Shown here: one piece after another, positions 62,533 through 64,000 of the stretch
Layout: every line of letters begins with the position of its first letter
Position numbering within the stretch: position 1 is the stretch's first letter
Source of the DNA: Psoroptes ovis
Lineage: Eukaryota > Arthropoda > Arachnida > Sarcoptiformes > Psoroptidae
Reading direction: 5' to 3'
NCBI GenBank assembly: GCA_002943765.1
Contig: PQWQ01000001.1
Location: forward strand, 1,302,001-1,366,000
DNA length: 64,000 nt
Notes under the pieces: generated by a model
Database searches by the model: none
What the model saw: only the letters and a program-made list of their open reading frames with translations
What the model was told of the DNA's origin: nothing
Position numbers and translations under genes: made by a program

Positions 62533-64000
62533 GTGAATGTTTGTAAATATATACGGGAGAAAATACATGGAAAAAAATACACAAAAAATAAATAAATAAA
62601 CATGTTAAAAATATTTTTTTTTACAAATAATGAATTATTGATATTCGAGTTGTCCAAAAATTTTTTGCCAATTTTCTTACCGCAATTGCATAGGATTTTA
62701 ATTAAAAACTTTTCGGACAACACCGAAATTGTGACAATTTTATTTATTAGTTTTTTTTTTATTTGAAAAAATGAAAAATATTTCAATTTTTTCTCCTTGA
62801 TGAAAAATTGAATTTACAATTTACAATTTACAATTTATGATTTCAATTTCAAATTTCAAATTGTAAATTGCAAATCAATCAATAATCGATCGATCATATC
62901 AATATTATATAAATGTTTGACAATAATAAAAATAATAATAAATAATAACAATTTTAGCATTGAAAAATTGAAATATCAGTGGAAAATAAATAAATGAATA
63001 GCACAGAAAATGAAAAAAATGCAAAATTGCCAGAAATATCAGAGAGAAAAAAAAACGATGACTGAAAATGACAATTTACAATCAGTCAGTCGTTTACCGA
63101 ACATTCTTTTTTTCATTTCATTTCCAGAAAACCAATTATACAACAACGAAACGAAACGAAACGAAAAAAATATGAAGAATTGACAATAAATGTTTGTGCG
63201 GGAAAGCGCAAAGAAAAATAGAAAAAATAATCATAAAAACTGTCATTTTCAGCAAAAAAAAAACATGGAAAAAATAGGCTAAAATAGGCGAAAATTCATT
63301 GTGAATGAATGTATGAAAATAAAATACATGATGGAGATAAAGATGAAGAAAGGAGAAGAATATTTTCGTCGATTGATTCATTCATTTTGGTATACAACAA
63401 TATTGATTAAAAATTCTTGTTTGTACAAATTTGAGACTCGTAAAAATATCGTTAAGATTTCATTTTATTTTATTTTATTTTATTTTATTTTTTTTTTTTT
63501 TTTTGAGTTAAATAAATTGTACGAATTTTTTCGAATTTCATTTCATAGAATTTAGGAAAATCGTGAAGAATCGTTAAAGAATCTTGAAGAATTTTTTGAA
63601 AATTTCAAAGAATTTCGTAGAATTTTTAAGAATTTCAAACAATTTTTACGAATTACTTCCGTAAAAAAATATGGATTTTTTTTTGCTCTTCTTCATTTTC
63701 TTCGATTCAATTTTACTTAGATTTCCATGTATTATGTTTGCTTGTGCTTTTAATTTTATTATGCATTTTAAAAATTTCAATTCTTAAAGTTTAAATTCAA
63801 TTCTTTTTCTTTGCCCTTTTGGTACTGATTTATTTATTTTTGTTTTGTTTTTGTTTTCGAAGAATCTTTTGGCAAAAGAAAATCTTGGAATCTTCGAAAA
63901 GAAAATCTTTCGAGAGAGAATTTCGTATTTTTTTTTAAAGACAATCAAATACTACAAGCAAAGAAGAACAATAATAAGAAGAATATGAAATTCTGATTAA
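62325..64000. other. Probable SCYL2 intron, AT-rich
   Basis: No exon recognised to the window end. If SCYL2 is intact this is one intron of more than 1.6 kb. It holds a 34-base T run (62498-62531), ATTTTATTTT repeats near 63460-63490 and GAATTT-rich sequence near 63540-63650. Confidence 0.5.
62498..62531. repeat. Poly-T run (34 bases)
   Basis: Uninterrupted T on the plus strand, intronic with respect to SCYL2. It creates a false Lys-run frame on the minus strand. Confidence 0.85.

Noticed and set aside
62266..62786. Lys-run frames near the poly-T tract
   Set aside because: Produced by a 34-base mononucleotide run in an intron.
1..64000. CRISPR array, operons or prokaryotic defence system
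   Set aside because: No direct-repeat/spacer pattern or prokaryotic gene organisation; genes are intron-containing eukaryotic ones.

Overview
The window is nuclear DNA of a small, AT-rich, intron-bearing animal genome. Genes carry many introns of about 50-75 bases with plain GT/AG ends. Proteins are rich in Asn, Asp, Gln and His runs. The best-conserved genes look arthropod (a Drosophila-type dopamine transporter, NRBP/Madm, CARP). My inference is an astigmatid mite or close relative; that rests on style, not on a marker gene. No bacterial, organellar, tRNA, rRNA or CRISPR features were seen.

Layout. 0.1-2.5 kb: NRBP/Madm pseudokinase (-) with a Gln-rich tail. 4.8-7.1 kb: a young Ty1/copia LTR element (-) with identical 137-bp LTRs, a 5-bp target duplication and a tRNA-iMet primer site, but with gag, protease and most of integrase deleted. 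7.7-12.4 kb: a compact cluster of TRNT1 (-), PPM1G (+) and an unrecognised coiled-coil gene (-); the last two converge with 5 bases between stop codons. 13.6-17.7 kb: pyruvate carboxylase (+, 8 exons). 17.8-19.9 kb: RTF2 (-) and a membrane-anchored short-chain dehydrogenase (-).

20-27.8 kb is a transposon graveyard: opposed LINE fragments, a hAT transposase tail interrupted by a LINE piece, a Merlin (IS1595-type) transposase pseudogene, an intact hAT MITE with a perfect 8-bp target duplication, and a four-exon open gene of a probable transposon-derived family. A diverged tandem duplication lies directly upstream of the next gene.

27.8-36.1 kb is dense again: TSR2 (+), SNRK kinase (+), a second MITE copy, dynein light chain LC8 (+), COQ5 (-) and GTPBP1 (-). 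41-44 kb: a dopamine-type SLC6 transporter (+) whose conserved SGKVVW motif needs a 5-base microexon. 44.4-47.3 kb: a carbonic anhydrase-related protein (-), catalytically dead by its residues. 47.3-55.9 kb: long AT-rich DNA without recognisable genes. 55.9-56.9 kb: S-formylglutathione hydrolase (-). 59.3-62.3 kb: 3' half of SCYL2 (-), whose 5' end lies beyond the window.

The genes are mostly single-copy housekeeping genes without operon logic. The divergent TRNT1/PPM1G pair (261 bases between start codons) and the convergent pairs suggest shared promoters or overlapping 3' ends. All exon models were built by eye from splice signals, frame and recalled family similarity; no alignment or transcript data were available.
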